Assembly (NCBI GenBank): GCA_946479615.1
Contig: CAMLGR010000171.1
Location: forward strand, 1 to 9,057
DNA from: an uncultured Bacteroidota bacterium
GTDB taxonomy: Bacteria; Bacteroidota; Bacteroidia; Chitinophagales; Chitinophagaceae
Direction of reading: 5' to 3'
Length of the DNA stretch: 9,057 nucleotides
Part shown: positions 1 to 6,965 of the stretch, in pieces
How the letters are laid out: each line of letters opens with the position of its first letter
How positions within the stretch are numbered: position 1 is the first letter of the stretch
Position numbers and translations under genes: made by a program
Notes under the pieces: generated by a model
The model's database searches: none
The model's input: the letters and a program-made list of their open reading frames with translations, nothing else
What the model was told of the DNA's origin: nothing

Positions 1-34
1 AGAATAAATATAGAGAGGAAAAACGAGGTAAAAA

Positions 35-733
35 TCAACCCTTTTTATTTGCTTCTGCTGTTGCGTTTTTTTGGATTTTTTCTAACTCCTGCACTTCAAT
101 CTGGTCACCGGGACGAAAAAGAGCTTTCTTATTAGCTATCAGGTCACTTATATCTAAAAAAGGAACTTTTATGCCATCAAAGATTGCTTTCGCGGCTCGT
201 TGATAGCAATCTTCAAAAAATTGGTCTTCAAGACCTTTAACTGATGTCATAATATCCAGAACAATTCCGCCAGCTCCATTTAATTGCGTCCAGCCGAGAC
301 TAAAATTTATAGTTTCCAGGGATGTATGAGTTCCATATCCTAATTGAGCAAAAGCCCTGATTAAATTTTGCCTGTTCTCTGGCTCATCTTTAAGCCAAAT
401 CCCAGGATCAAAATACCCCCATGAATAAGCCTGAATATTTACCGCAATTCCACCAACCATTATATATTTTACATGATGCTTATTCAGAACTTTCCAAAAT
501 TCTAATAGTTCCTTATCAACTGTTTCCGCACGATTGTTTTCCTTAATTTTCCTGGCAGAAGAAAGCATTTTGCTAATCCGCCTCATTCTACAGAATAGAT
601 GGAATTTCGCCATATCACTTCGCTCAATATCCTGCTTCAGGTTATACAATTCTGCTTCTTCCTGCGAAGAAAAAGTTCTGATAAATGATCTCTGATCTAT
701 AAAGTCTTTGCTATTGTCTTCGTGATTATTCAT
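35..733 (-). CDS. Nucleotidyltransferase-like protein with N-terminal helical extension
   Basis: This encodes 232 residues from the ATG at 733; an adjacent GTG at 736 would add one residue. Residues 89-112 carry YIMVGGIAVN followed by a short spacer and FDPGIW. This matches the GG...DxD core of small nucleotidyltransferase-fold proteins (AbiEii/DUF6036-like), but the second aspartate of DxD is replaced, so catalysis is doubtful. Family-typical elements follow: VLDIMTSV (about 158-165), where the third acidic residue is expected, then DGIKVPFLDISDLIANKKALFRPGD (about 186-210, the NK-A-RP block). Residues 1-75 are extra: a charged helical stretch (FSSQEEAELYNLKQDIERSD) resembling the small proteins that in Bacteroidota are often encoded beside such nucleotidyltransferases. 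It lies about 35 bp after the ABC exporter stop on the same strand and may be co-transcribed with it. A toxin or antitoxin role is possible from the family but not shown here. Confidence 0.72.
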   Translation of the reverse strand: MNNHEDNSKDFIDQRSFIRTFSSQEEAELYNLKQDIERSDMAKFHLFCRMRRISKMLSSARKIKENNRAETVDKELLEFWKVLNKHHVKYIMVGGIAVNIQAYSWGYFDPGIWLKDEPENRQNLIRAFAQLGYGTHTSLETINFSLGWTQLNGAGGIVLDIMTSVKGLEDQFFEDCYQRAAKAIFDGIKVPFLDISDLIANKKALFRPGDQIEVQELEKIQKNATAEANKKG

Positions 734-767
734 CACTGCAGAGTTACCGGTTATTGATAAACCAGCC

Positions 768-1940
768 TCATTTTACCGGATGTTTTTCAAACTGCATTTC
801 ATGTAGTTTAGCGTAGAAACCGCCGTTTTTTAACAGTTCTTCATGGGTGCCAGCCTCTTTCAATTCCCCTTTATCCAACACAATGATCTTATCGGCCTTA
901 CGGATGGTCGATAACCGGTGAGCAATTACGATCGCCGTTCTTCCATTAATGAGTTTGTCGATCGCCTGCTGGATCAGTTGCTCACTCTCCGTATCTACCG
1001 AAGAAGTCGCTTCATCGAGAATAAGCACAGAAGGATTGTATAATAACGCACGTATAAACGATAACAATTGCCGCTGACCCAACGATAAGGTTGCGCCTCT
1101 TTCCATGACATTATAATCATAGTTACCCGGCAATTGCATAATGAAATCATGCATGTCGATCAGCTTAGCTGCTTCAATAACACGTTCTCTCGAGATCTCT
1201 TCATTACGCAAGGTGATATTGTCAAGCACCGAACCGGAAAAAAGAAATACATCCTGCAGCACCACGCCAATGTTTCTTCTTAAATAATCAAGATCATATT
1301 TCTCTACGTTCACATCATCGATCCGTATCGCTCCTTTTTGAATATGATACAACCGGTTCAGCAAACTGATAATAGTTGTCTTCCCGCTTCCTGTATGCCC
1401 CACTATCGCTACTGTTTCACCAGGATTGATGGAGAAACTGATATCTTTTAAAACATAATTCTCTTTCGCATATGCAAACCATACTTTTTCCAGTTCCACT
1501 TTTCCTTTCATCGGACCGGCGGGCTTATAAGCAGTAGGATGGGATTCCGGTATAAAATCTTCATTGTCCAGCACCTTGAATACCCTGTCGCTGGCTACCA
1601 CTCCCATTTGCAGTACATTGAATTTATCAGCAAGTACCCGCAAGGGTCTGAATAAAAGATTCAAACAAAGAATAAATGAGATCACAATGCCCTGCTGACT
1701 TTCCTGGAGTTGCAATGCTTCCTTGGCCGTCCACCAAACGATCAGGCCGGTTGATAAGGCGAGCACAATTTCTACGATCGGGAAGAAAACGGAATACGCA
1801 AAGATGGCTTTGATATTTGCGTTGCGGTGTTCACGATTGATCTTTTTAAATTTATCAAACTCTCTTTCTTCCGATGAAAAAGCCTGCACTATCTGCATAC
1901 CCGTTAAATGTTCCTGCACAAAAGCATTCAGGCTAGACAC
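768..1940 (-). CDS. ABC exporter, C-terminal fragment (TM5-TM6 and ATPase domain)
   Basis: This is the part downstream of the TAA, open from a GTG at 1940 (390 residues if that codon initiates). Numbered from that GTG, TM5 is at about 43-72 and TM6 at about 85-105. The nucleotide-binding domain follows from about 145: Walker A GHTGSGKTT (181-189), Q-loop glutamine 229 in VVLQDVFLF, signature LSLGQ (285-289), Walker B VLILDE with catalytic Glu310, D-loop SSVD, and switch His341 in AHRLST. Every ATPase residue needed is present. The GTG is simply an internal valine of the parent frame and has no recognisable initiation signal, so independent translation is uncertain. It ends about 35 bp before the nucleotidyltransferase-like gene. 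Confidence 0.78.
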   Translation of the reverse strand: MSSLNAFVQEHLTGMQIVQAFSSEEREFDKFKKINREHRNANIKAIFAYSVFFPIVEIVLALSTGLIVWWTAKEALQLQESQQGIVISFILCLNLLFRPLRVLADKFNVLQMGVVASDRVFKVLDNEDFIPESHPTAYKPAGPMKGKVELEKVWFAYAKENYVLKDISFSINPGETVAIVGHTGSGKTTIISLLNRLYHIQKGAIRIDDVNVEKYDLDYLRRNIGVVLQDVFLFSGSVLDNITLRNEEISRERVIEAAKLIDMHDFIMQLPGNYDYNVMERGATLSLGQRQLLSFIRALLYNPSVLILDEATSSVDTESEQLIQQAIDKLINGRTAIVIAHRLSTIRKADKIIVLDKGELKEAGTHEELLKNGGFYAKLHEMQFEKHPVK

Positions 1941-1976
1941 CGCATTTCTTACCTTAAAAAAAGAACGGTTAATGCT

Positions 1977-2540
1977 TTATTTAAAATAATAGGTAGCAAT
2001 AATAATGATCGGAAAAGGTATCAGGGCGATCAGTGTAAGTTGCCAATCTACTATGAACATATAAGTGAGCACACAAACAATTGAAAGAAGATCGGCGATA
2101 ATAGGCACCAATCCTTCTGCAAAAATTTCATTGATCGCTTCAATATCATTGATCGTACGGGTAGTAAGTGTGCCGATCGGTGTTTTATCAAACTGTGAAA
2201 GATTTAATCCCAATACTTTTTTATAAACCGCTACGCGGATATCTTTTACTACCGATTGACCCAACCAGGCCGTCGTAAAAGAAAACCAGAAACGCATGGC
2301 CGTTTCTATAAAAATGATCCCCACTTGTATCAAAGTGATCCTGATGACCATTTCTTCCAGGGAATTGGCAATGTATTTATTTACGGTAAGCTGGATCAGC
2401 AGCGGTCGTACCGGCGTAATAAACGCCAGCAGGATTGCCAATACTACCGATAAGTAGAATTTTTTCTTGTAAGGAGCGGCATACCGAAATACACGCCTCA
2501 ATACTGCAATGTCAAACTTTTTAGATGTGGTCTCCGCCAT
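1977..2540 (-). CDS. ABC exporter, N-terminal membrane fragment (TM1-TM4)
   Basis: This is the 187-residue piece upstream of the nonsense codon. The start is taken as the ATG at 2540 (MAETTSKKFD); a TTG at 2561 would add seven residues but overlaps the promoter-like element. Hydrophobic stretches at about residues 28-51, 68-93, 142-163 and 165-186 correspond to TM1-TM4 of a type IV ABC exporter. The segment LGLNLSQFDKTPIGTLTTRTINDI (about 110-133) is the conserved intracellular loop that couples to the ATPase domain. Translation ends right after TM4, within intracellular loop 2, so this piece alone has no ATPase domain and should not transport. A promoter-like -7 element lies 18 bp upstream. 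Confidence 0.75.
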   Translation of the reverse strand: MAETTSKKFDIAVLRRVFRYAAPYKKKFYLSVVLAILLAFITPVRPLLIQLTVNKYIANSLEEMVIRITLIQVGIIFIETAMRFWFSFTTAWLGQSVVKDIRVAVYKKVLGLNLSQFDKTPIGTLTTRTINDIEAINEIFAEGLVPIIADLLSIVCVLTYMFIVDWQLTLIALIPFPIIIIATYYFK

Positions 2541-2558
2541 GCTGGGTAAAAGAAGATG

Positions 2559-2566
2559 CAAATGTA
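2559..2566 (-). promoter_or_regulatory. Bacteroidota -7 promoter element before ABC exporter
   Basis: The minus strand reads TACATTTG, an exact match to TAnnTTTG, the -7 element of the Bacteroidota housekeeping sigma factor. It ends 18 bp before the ATG at 2540. No clear TTG-type -33 element is seen 19-21 bp upstream. It suggests that the exporter has its own promoter within the 141-bp gap after the caspase-like gene. Confidence 0.5.
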
Positions 2567-2681
2567 AGCCTGATCGCCCACAGTCCTGCAGCCGGCTGTC
2601 GTCAATCTTTTATATGATGCTGTATTACACTCAAAACCCGGAGTAAAGTTGCTATTTGCAAACCGATGGCTGCCGACTAAC

Positions 2682-4898
2682 CTACTGTTCCTCTTCCTCC
2701 CCGCCCATCGATTTTTTATATGCTTTGATAAAAATGGCTCCCAGGTTTTTGTAAGGAGGTATATAATCCTCAAACCCTTCGATTGTAGCTTTTGATTTGA
2801 ATTCTTTCCAGAAAGGTATCCAGTCGATATTATTGCCGTTGCGCAGTTTTTCTGTCAGCAACTGGAAAAATGGCTTGTTGATCGCTGCTTTCCCGATCTG
2901 CTTGGAAGCAATGATATGCGCATCTTCTGATTTATGCAGGATGGAATCGATCAGGTTAAACCCACCACAGGAACCCATAAATACAATCCGTGATGAAGGA
3001 TCCATATACCCGATCGTGGAATTAGCGAAATAACTATGACCCCGGTGGATGGTAATGGTAGGATGTAAATTATTTTTTTGCAGGTACGCTACCAATGCCT
3101 GCTGCGCCTGGTCATCTTCACCTGTTTCCTCCGGCAATGGCTTGTTGGCATAGATAACGACCGGTTTTCCCTTGATCGATTTAATCGTGATCCATTGCTT
3201 ATTGCTGCGATCGATCACCCAGTTACCGGAAGGGAACATATTCTGAAAACCGACAAATATTCCCTGGCCATCTTTATCACCATAGAAAAATACCTGCGCA
3301 ATCACATCACCATTTGTATTGGTAAGTGAAGAGAAGGGCACACTGTATACCGGCGGTATACCCAATTCTTTTGTGAGGTCGATATTTTTGGTAGAATCCG
3401 CCGACAGGAATAATTTATTCAGGATATTATAAATAACAATACCGCGTTGGTTGTTCTGTTCGATATTCCGTTTATAGTTTTCCTGTACCAACGATAATAC
3501 TTCAGCACCCAGCTTGGGATTTGTTTCAATAATACTTGCATACGAATCCGCTACATCCACCCCGTCTTCCAGTCCTTCCGTTCTTTCCAGTCTTCCCACA
3601 AATGCTTTCATCAGGTCAGCAGCATCTTCATGATTGGGAAATGAGTTTAAAAAATTACCCAATGTATTATAAGCAGCTGCCTGGCTGATAAATTTCCGGT
3701 AACGGTCAAAGTGCAATGTTTTCAACAACGAATCACCACGGTTACCAATCTTTTTCATCATCAGGGGATATACACCATTGGTATAACTGGAGGTATAAAT
3801 AAGCCCGTCTGTCAGTACAGCGAGATAATATAATTCAGTAGCAGATAATGGCTGAATGCAACGGAAACGAACTGCATCAGGTTCCGTATGCAATCCATTG
3901 ATCGTGGTTACAAAAATATCTTTGGCCTTTTTTTCCAGTTTGGCGGTCAATTCTTTAAAAGCAATCGCAGTATCACGGTTCAATGTTCTTTCTACATAAT
4001 CCATTTGTGTTTTTACCAGCATCTGGTAATAAAGCACCGAATCCTTCTCCGCTACATCGATCTCTTCAAAGGTCATTTTACCTTTTACAATATTATCCAG
4101 GAAAGGGAAATATTGCTGACCGCTTTTACTCTTCGCCATTCTTACCACCGCTTTCACAAAATCATCATTGATATTGCGGATGACCGAACCCAGTTTATCG
4201 GAAGCCTGCGCATAACTATATAATTGCGCCGGGTATTTTCTTGATACCGCTTTGATAAGACTGTCAGCAAATGGCACATCCGGGTTACTTCTCAGGGTGA
4301 TGAAAGTCTGGGCCGGGTGCATCGTACAATATTTTAAGACAAGTGCATTTTTAACTTCCCTGTAGCCGGGATTTTTATCAAAAATGCCTGATTCGATCAC
4401 CGCTGTCCCTGCATCATAAGGCATAGGATCAATCACGGGAGCAATACTTTGTCCCAGCCTGTCCTTATCCATACATTGCTGGTAAGCAGCCAATATGGTC
4501 GGCAATTGCAGGATATTTACTTTCCGGGTTCTCCAGTTTAGCCGGATATAGTGTAGCATATTTGCCACACCAGTCAGGTAATTCACTTTTAAACGATGGT
4601 CAAGTAAAGAATCCGTTTCAATTTTATATTGCAATTCATCGACGTTCCCGAATTTCTTCAGCAGGCGGCTGAGCAGGAAATTGACTTCCTCGTTGGGAGA
4701 GACCACAAACTCGTTATCGGCCTTGCCATCAGAGGCCAGCAAGGCCTTTTGTTCCCTGTCTATCGCTTCGTGATTGATCAGGCGCCTGAATTCCGGCTGA
4801 AATTTCCGAAGGGCCTCGGTATCGGCCTGGGCAGTAGTAACAAGGGTAACGGCCAGGAGACCTGAGAGCAGTAAGACGTATTTAAGGGTTGCGGTCAT
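2682..4898 (-). CDS. Exported protein with C-terminal caspase-like (clan CD peptidase) domain
   Basis: This encodes 738 residues from the ATG at 4898. A TTG at 4913 would overlap the promoter-like element and is disfavoured. MTATLKYVLLLSGLLAVTLVTTAQA is a typical signal peptide with an AQA cleavage site, so the protein should be periplasmic or cell-surface. Residues 30-510 are mostly helical with no recognised domain. The C-terminal part looks like an alpha/beta caspase-hemoglobinase fold: FFYGDKDGQ (about 537-545), strand PVVIYANK (about 579-586), a helix, strand PTITIHRGHSYF with candidate catalytic His621, then RIVFMGSCGGFN with candidate nucleophile Cys644, and strand AHIIASKQIG (about 660-669). 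The RGH and SCGG motifs parallel those of metacaspases, separases and gingipains. The fold assignment is inference from these motifs. The last residues are acidic (GGEEEEEQ). The natural substrate is unknown. Confidence 0.62.
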   Translation of the reverse strand: MTATLKYVLLLSGLLAVTLVTTAQADTEALRKFQPEFRRLINHEAIDREQKALLASDGKADNEFVVSPNEEVNFLLSRLLKKFGNVDELQYKIETDSLLDHRLKVNYLTGVANMLHYIRLNWRTRKVNILQLPTILAAYQQCMDKDRLGQSIAPVIDPMPYDAGTAVIESGIFDKNPGYREVKNALVLKYCTMHPAQTFITLRSNPDVPFADSLIKAVSRKYPAQLYSYAQASDKLGSVIRNINDDFVKAVVRMAKSKSGQQYFPFLDNIVKGKMTFEEIDVAEKDSVLYYQMLVKTQMDYVERTLNRDTAIAFKELTAKLEKKAKDIFVTTINGLHTEPDAVRFRCIQPLSATELYYLAVLTDGLIYTSSYTNGVYPLMMKKIGNRGDSLLKTLHFDRYRKFISQAAAYNTLGNFLNSFPNHEDAADLMKAFVGRLERTEGLEDGVDVADSYASIIETNPKLGAEVLSLVQENYKRNIEQNNQRGIVIYNILNKLFLSADSTKNIDLTKELGIPPVYSVPFSSLTNTNGDVIAQVFFYGDKDGQGIFVGFQNMFPSGNWVIDRSNKQWITIKSIKGKPVVIYANKPLPEETGEDDQAQQALVAYLQKNNLHPTITIHRGHSYFANSTIGYMDPSSRIVFMGSCGGFNLIDSILHKSEDAHIIASKQIGKAAINKPFFQLLTEKLRNGNNIDWIPFWKEFKSKATIEGFEDYIPPYKNLGAIFIKAYKKSMGGEEEEQ

Positions 4899-4910
4899 AA
4901 GAATAAAGTG

Positions 4911-4918
4911 CAAATTTA
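4911..4918 (-). promoter_or_regulatory. Bacteroidota -7 promoter element before caspase-like gene
   Basis: The minus strand reads TAAATTTG, an exact TAnnTTTG match ending 12 bp before the ATG at 4898. This implies a very short leader and supports the ATG over the upstream TTG. No strong -33 element is visible. Confidence 0.5.
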
Positions 4919-4932
4919 ATATGCAGGTCTGA

Positions 4933-4960
4933 CATATACAGCTAATTGCCTGCCATATAC
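4933..4960. repeat. Two CATATAC direct repeats in divergent promoter region
   Basis: CATATAC occurs at 4933-4939 and 4954-4960. The copies start 21 bp apart, about two helical turns. GCAGG (4923-4927) and CCTGC (4949-4953) form a weak inverted pair around the first copy. The region sits between the caspase-like gene and the response regulator gene, so these could be regulator-binding half-sites. That is inference, and short repeats of this size also arise by chance. Confidence 0.25.
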
Positions 4961-5099
4961 TTATAGACGTTTTAAAGGCCAGATGGTTGGTTCGCCCCGT
5001 TTATAGATAATCCGTTCAAAATCATGCATTGAGTATTAACTTATCATTAAGTCTGCGTAAACAGAAGCTACCCGATTTCCCTGCCAGCTAAAATCCAAG

Positions 5100-5107
5100 T
5101 AGGTTTG
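5100..5107 (+). promoter_or_regulatory. Bacteroidota -7 promoter element before response regulator
   Basis: TAGGTTTG matches TAnnTTTG exactly and ends 17 bp before the ATG at 5125. A T-rich patch around 5076-5078 lies near the -33 distance but is not a good consensus match. Confidence 0.5.
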
Positions 5108-5124
5108 CGAAAACTTTTACCCGC

Positions 5125-5802
5125 ATGGAAAATAAGGGCCATAAGGTGCTGATAGCAGATGACGAGCCGGATATATTGGAAATCCTGAAATATAACCTGA
5201 CCGGCGAGGGATATGAGGTGTTTACGGCAAAAGATGGCGATGAAGCATTGGAAAAAGCGCGTCGTTCCCAACCCGACCTAGTTGTCCTGGACGTAATGAT
5301 GCCTAAAAAAACAGGCGTGGAGGTTTGCCAGATACTACGGGCACAACCCGCTTTCAAAGAAACACTGATCATTTTCCTGACGGCAGTCAACGACGAAAGC
5401 ACACAAATAAAGGGATTGGAAACAGGCGCCGATGATTATGTAAGCAAACCGGTAAGTCCCAAAGTATTCATGAGCCGTGTCAACGCACTCTTCCGCCGGT
5501 TGAATAAAAAAGAGGTCAAGACGCTTAAAATAGATAACCTGACCATCGATCCGGAAAGATTTATTGTGCAGGTAGGCGACAACGATATCATCCTGGCCAA
5601 AAAAGAATTTGAATTGTTGTACCTGCTGGCACAAAAACCGGGACGTGTTTTTCTTCGCAATGAAATACTCAACCAGGTCTGGGGCAATGAAGTGATCGTA
5701 GGAGACCGCACGATCGACGTTCATATCCGCAAGATCCGCCAGAAACTCGGTATCGATTGTATTACCACTGTGAAAGGAGTTGGCTATAAGTTTGAATTGT
5801 AA
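5125..5802 (+). CDS. OmpR/PhoB-family response regulator
   Basis: This encodes 225 residues: a cytoplasmic DNA-binding regulator that is phosphorylated by a partner kinase. The receiver domain (about 6-125) has the acidic pair Asp12-Asp13 in VLIADDEPDILE, phosphoacceptor Asp56 in LVVLDVMMP, switch Thr86 in IIFLTA, and Lys108 in DDYVSKPVSP. The winged-helix DNA-binding domain (about 132-225) shows LAKKEFELLYLLAQKPGRVF, a recognition-helix region VGDRTIDVHIRKIRQKLG, and the terminal wing TVKGVGYKFEL. All residues needed for phosphorylation are present. It most resembles the PhoB/PhoP branch found in Bacteroidota, but a role in phosphate response cannot be read from the sequence. The kinase gene follows on the same strand after a 105-bp spacer that contains a hairpin, so the two form one signalling unit. 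It is transcribed divergently from the caspase-like gene. Confidence 0.93.
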   Translation: MENKGHKVLIADDEPDILEILKYNLTGEGYEVFTAKDGDEALEKARRSQPDLVVLDVMMPKKTGVEVCQILRAQPAFKETLIIFLTAVNDESTQIKGLETGADDYVSKPVSPKVFMSRVNALFRRLNKKEVKTLKIDNLTIDPERFIVQVGDNDIILAKKEFELLYLLAQKPGRVFLRNEILNQVWGNEVIVGDRTIDVHIRKIRQKLGIDCITTVKGVGYKFEL

Positions 5803-5804
5803 CT

Positions 5805-5861
5805 GTTGAATGCTAAATGCCGGGCGAATGCATTGCGACCATCACCCATTTAAAATTCAAC
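5805..5861 (+). repeat. Imperfect inverted repeat between regulator and kinase genes
   Basis: The 15-nt arms 5805-5819 (GTTGAATGCTAAATG) and 5847-5861 (CATTTAAAATTCAAC) pair at 13 of 15 positions, with one central 2-nt mismatch and a 27-nt loop. The repeat starts two bases after the regulator stop codon. The stem is A+T-rich with no U-tract, so it is a poor intrinsic terminator. It could slow transcription or shape the stability of the transcript between the two genes. Confidence 0.5.
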
Positions 5862-5892
5862 ACAACATTCAAAATTGCTGACCCCCATTGCA

Positions 5893-5900
5893 TAGTTTTG
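5893..5900 (+). promoter_or_regulatory. -7-like element just before histidine kinase start
   Basis: TAGTTTTG matches TAnnTTTG and ends only 7 bp before the kinase ATG at 5908. If used, the transcript would begin at or within a few bases of the start codon, giving an almost leaderless message and kinase expression independent of the regulator promoter. A TTG at 5875-5877 is at an unfavourable spacing for -33. Confidence 0.35.
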
Positions 5901-5907
5901 CTCAACC

Positions 5908-6957
5908 ATGTTTTCTACCAAAAACATATCTCCCCGCCAGCTTTCTTTTTTTACAGCGCTTATGCTTGCTGTTCCTATCAGCCTGCTGGTATTCCTGTAT
6001 CAAAAAACATGGTTGCCTACCCTGCTGTCTTTCCTCGTTGTATTGCTGGGTGGTTATTTTCTGATCTCTTTTGTACTGGGTCGTTTTATTTATCGCAAGA
6101 TCAAACTGATCTATAAATTCATTTATGATACAAAGGCGACAAAAAGAGAAGAAACTTATTACAAATATGTACTGCCGCAAAAAAGTATCGATGAAGTAAG
6201 GGAAGATGTGGAAGCCTGGGCTGAAAAAAGAAATGAAGAGATCGAATTGCTTCGTGCGAATGAACAGTTTCGCAAAGAATTTTTACAAAACCTTTCGCAT
6301 GAATTCAAAACACCGGTATTTGCCATACAGGGATATGTAGATACATTACTCAATGGAGCTATGGAAAACCCGGAGGTGAATAAACGGTTCCTGGAAAAAA
6401 CAGCCAGCAACGTAGAAAGGCTGACCAACCTGCTTACCGACCTCGATGAAATATCCAAACTGGAAAGAGGTGAACTGAACCTGCTCAAACAGAATTTCGT
6501 TATCCAGGACCTGGTGAAAGAAACATTCGAAAGTATTTCCATTATGGCCGAGCAACGCAATATCCGTTGCATGATCAAAAAAGGCTGTGAATCGCCGTTG
6601 GTTGTTTTTGCTGATAAGGAAAAGATTCGGCAGGTATTATCCAACCTGGTTGAAAATTCCATCAAATACGGAAAGCAAAATGGCAATATCACAGCCAGTA
6701 TGTATAATATCGATGACAAGCATATTCTTATTGAAATAGGAGATGATGGCATTGGCATCCCCGAAAAATACCTCCAGCGTGTATTCGAACGCTTTTATCG
6801 TACTGATGAGGGTCGTACCCGCGATGTTACAGGAAGCGGGCTTGGCCTGGCTATCTGCAAACACATCATCGAAGCGCATGGCGAAACCATCCATGTCCGC
6901 AGCCGGGAAGATGTAGGTACTACTATTGGATTTACACTTGAAAGAAGAAAGGACTGA
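5908..6957 (+). CDS. Membrane sensor histidine kinase, partner of the upstream regulator
   Basis: This encodes 349 residues. Two hydrophobic helices (about 12-31 and 36-59) are joined by only about five residues (QKTWL), so there is no extracytoplasmic sensor domain. A charged linker of about 60 residues may be a divergent HAMP or coiled coil (60-122). The dimerisation/phosphotransfer domain has NLSHEFKTP with phosphoacceptor His131. The ATPase domain has the N-box NLVENSIKYG (246-255), G1 box DDGIGIP (279-285), F-box FERFYR (293-298) and G2 box GSGLGLAI (309-316). All catalytic boxes are intact. With the preceding OmpR/PhoB-type regulator it forms a complete two-component system. The near absence of an outside loop is the layout of intramembrane-sensing kinases, which respond to membrane stress or to a partner membrane protein; which applies here is not visible. 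A long inverted repeat follows the stop codon. Confidence 0.93.
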   Translation: MFSTKNISPRQLSFFTALMLAVPISLLVFLYQKTWLPTLLSFLVVLLGGYFLISFVLGRFIYRKIKLIYKFIYDTKATKREETYYKYVLPQKSIDEVREDVEAWAEKRNEEIELLRANEQFRKEFLQNLSHEFKTPVFAIQGYVDTLLNGAMENPEVNKRFLEKTASNVERLTNLLTDLDEISKLERGELNLLKQNFVIQDLVKETFESISIMAEQRNIRCMIKKGCESPLVVFADKEKIRQVLSNLVENSIKYGKQNGNITASMYNIDDKHILIEIGDDGIGIPEKYLQRVFERFYRTDEGRTRDVTGSGLGLAICKHIIEAHGETIHVRSREDVGTTIGFTLERRKD

Positions 6958-6965
6958 CCATAAGG

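Larger units (their letters stand above)
768..2540 (-). pseudogene. MsbA-type ABC exporter, one open frame broken by a single TAA
   Basis: Read as one frame from the ATG at 2540 to the TGA at 768-770, this is 590 codons, the normal length of a homodimeric ABC half-exporter with a fused membrane and ATPase domain. Codon 188 (1977-1979) is TAA. The residues on either side, ATYYFK before and SINRSFFKVRNAVSSLNAFVQEH after, read without a gap in the same frame. Family members usually have glutamate here (YFKESVN), so one GAA-to-TAA change explains the break; no frameshift is needed. No other stop occurs and all ATPase motifs are intact, so the lesion is either recent or a base-calling error. Possible fates are loss of function, low-level readthrough, or two separately translated pieces restarting at the in-frame GTG at 1940. 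Confidence 0.8.

Noticed and set aside
745..765. Possible small hairpin (GGTTAT / ATAAACC) between the exporter stop and the nucleotidyltransferase-like gene
   Set aside because: It needs a bulge to pair and has a two-base loop; it is too weak to call.
2588..2673. GCAGCC/GGCTGC pairing and the CAGCCGGCTG palindrome as a terminator after the caspase-like gene
   Set aside because: The stems are short, the arms far apart and there is no U-tract; pairing of this quality is expected by chance.
2498..2773. Minus-strand open frame bridging the gap between the caspase-like gene and the exporter
   Set aside because: It overlaps both supported genes in another frame and its product has no coherent features.
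3888..4223. Plus-strand open frame opposite the caspase-like gene
   Set aside because: No domain, signal peptide or start signal; the minus-strand gene has a signal peptide and a promoter-like element.
5039..5052. ACTTA/TAAGT inverted repeat before the response regulator gene
   Set aside because: Five-base arms are too short to support a regulatory site without comparative data.
5335..5724. Antisense open frames over the response regulator
   Set aside because: They mirror the conserved receiver and winged-helix coding sequence and have no features of their own.
5817..6116. Plus-strand open frame overlapping the start of the kinase gene
   Set aside because: It runs through the kinase membrane helices in another frame and has no recognisable domain; the kinase frame is clearly the real one.
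6159..6758. 199-codon open frame antisense to the histidine kinase
   Set aside because: It lies wholly opposite strongly supported kinase motifs and gives a Ser/Leu-rich product with no recognisable domain, as expected for an antisense shadow.
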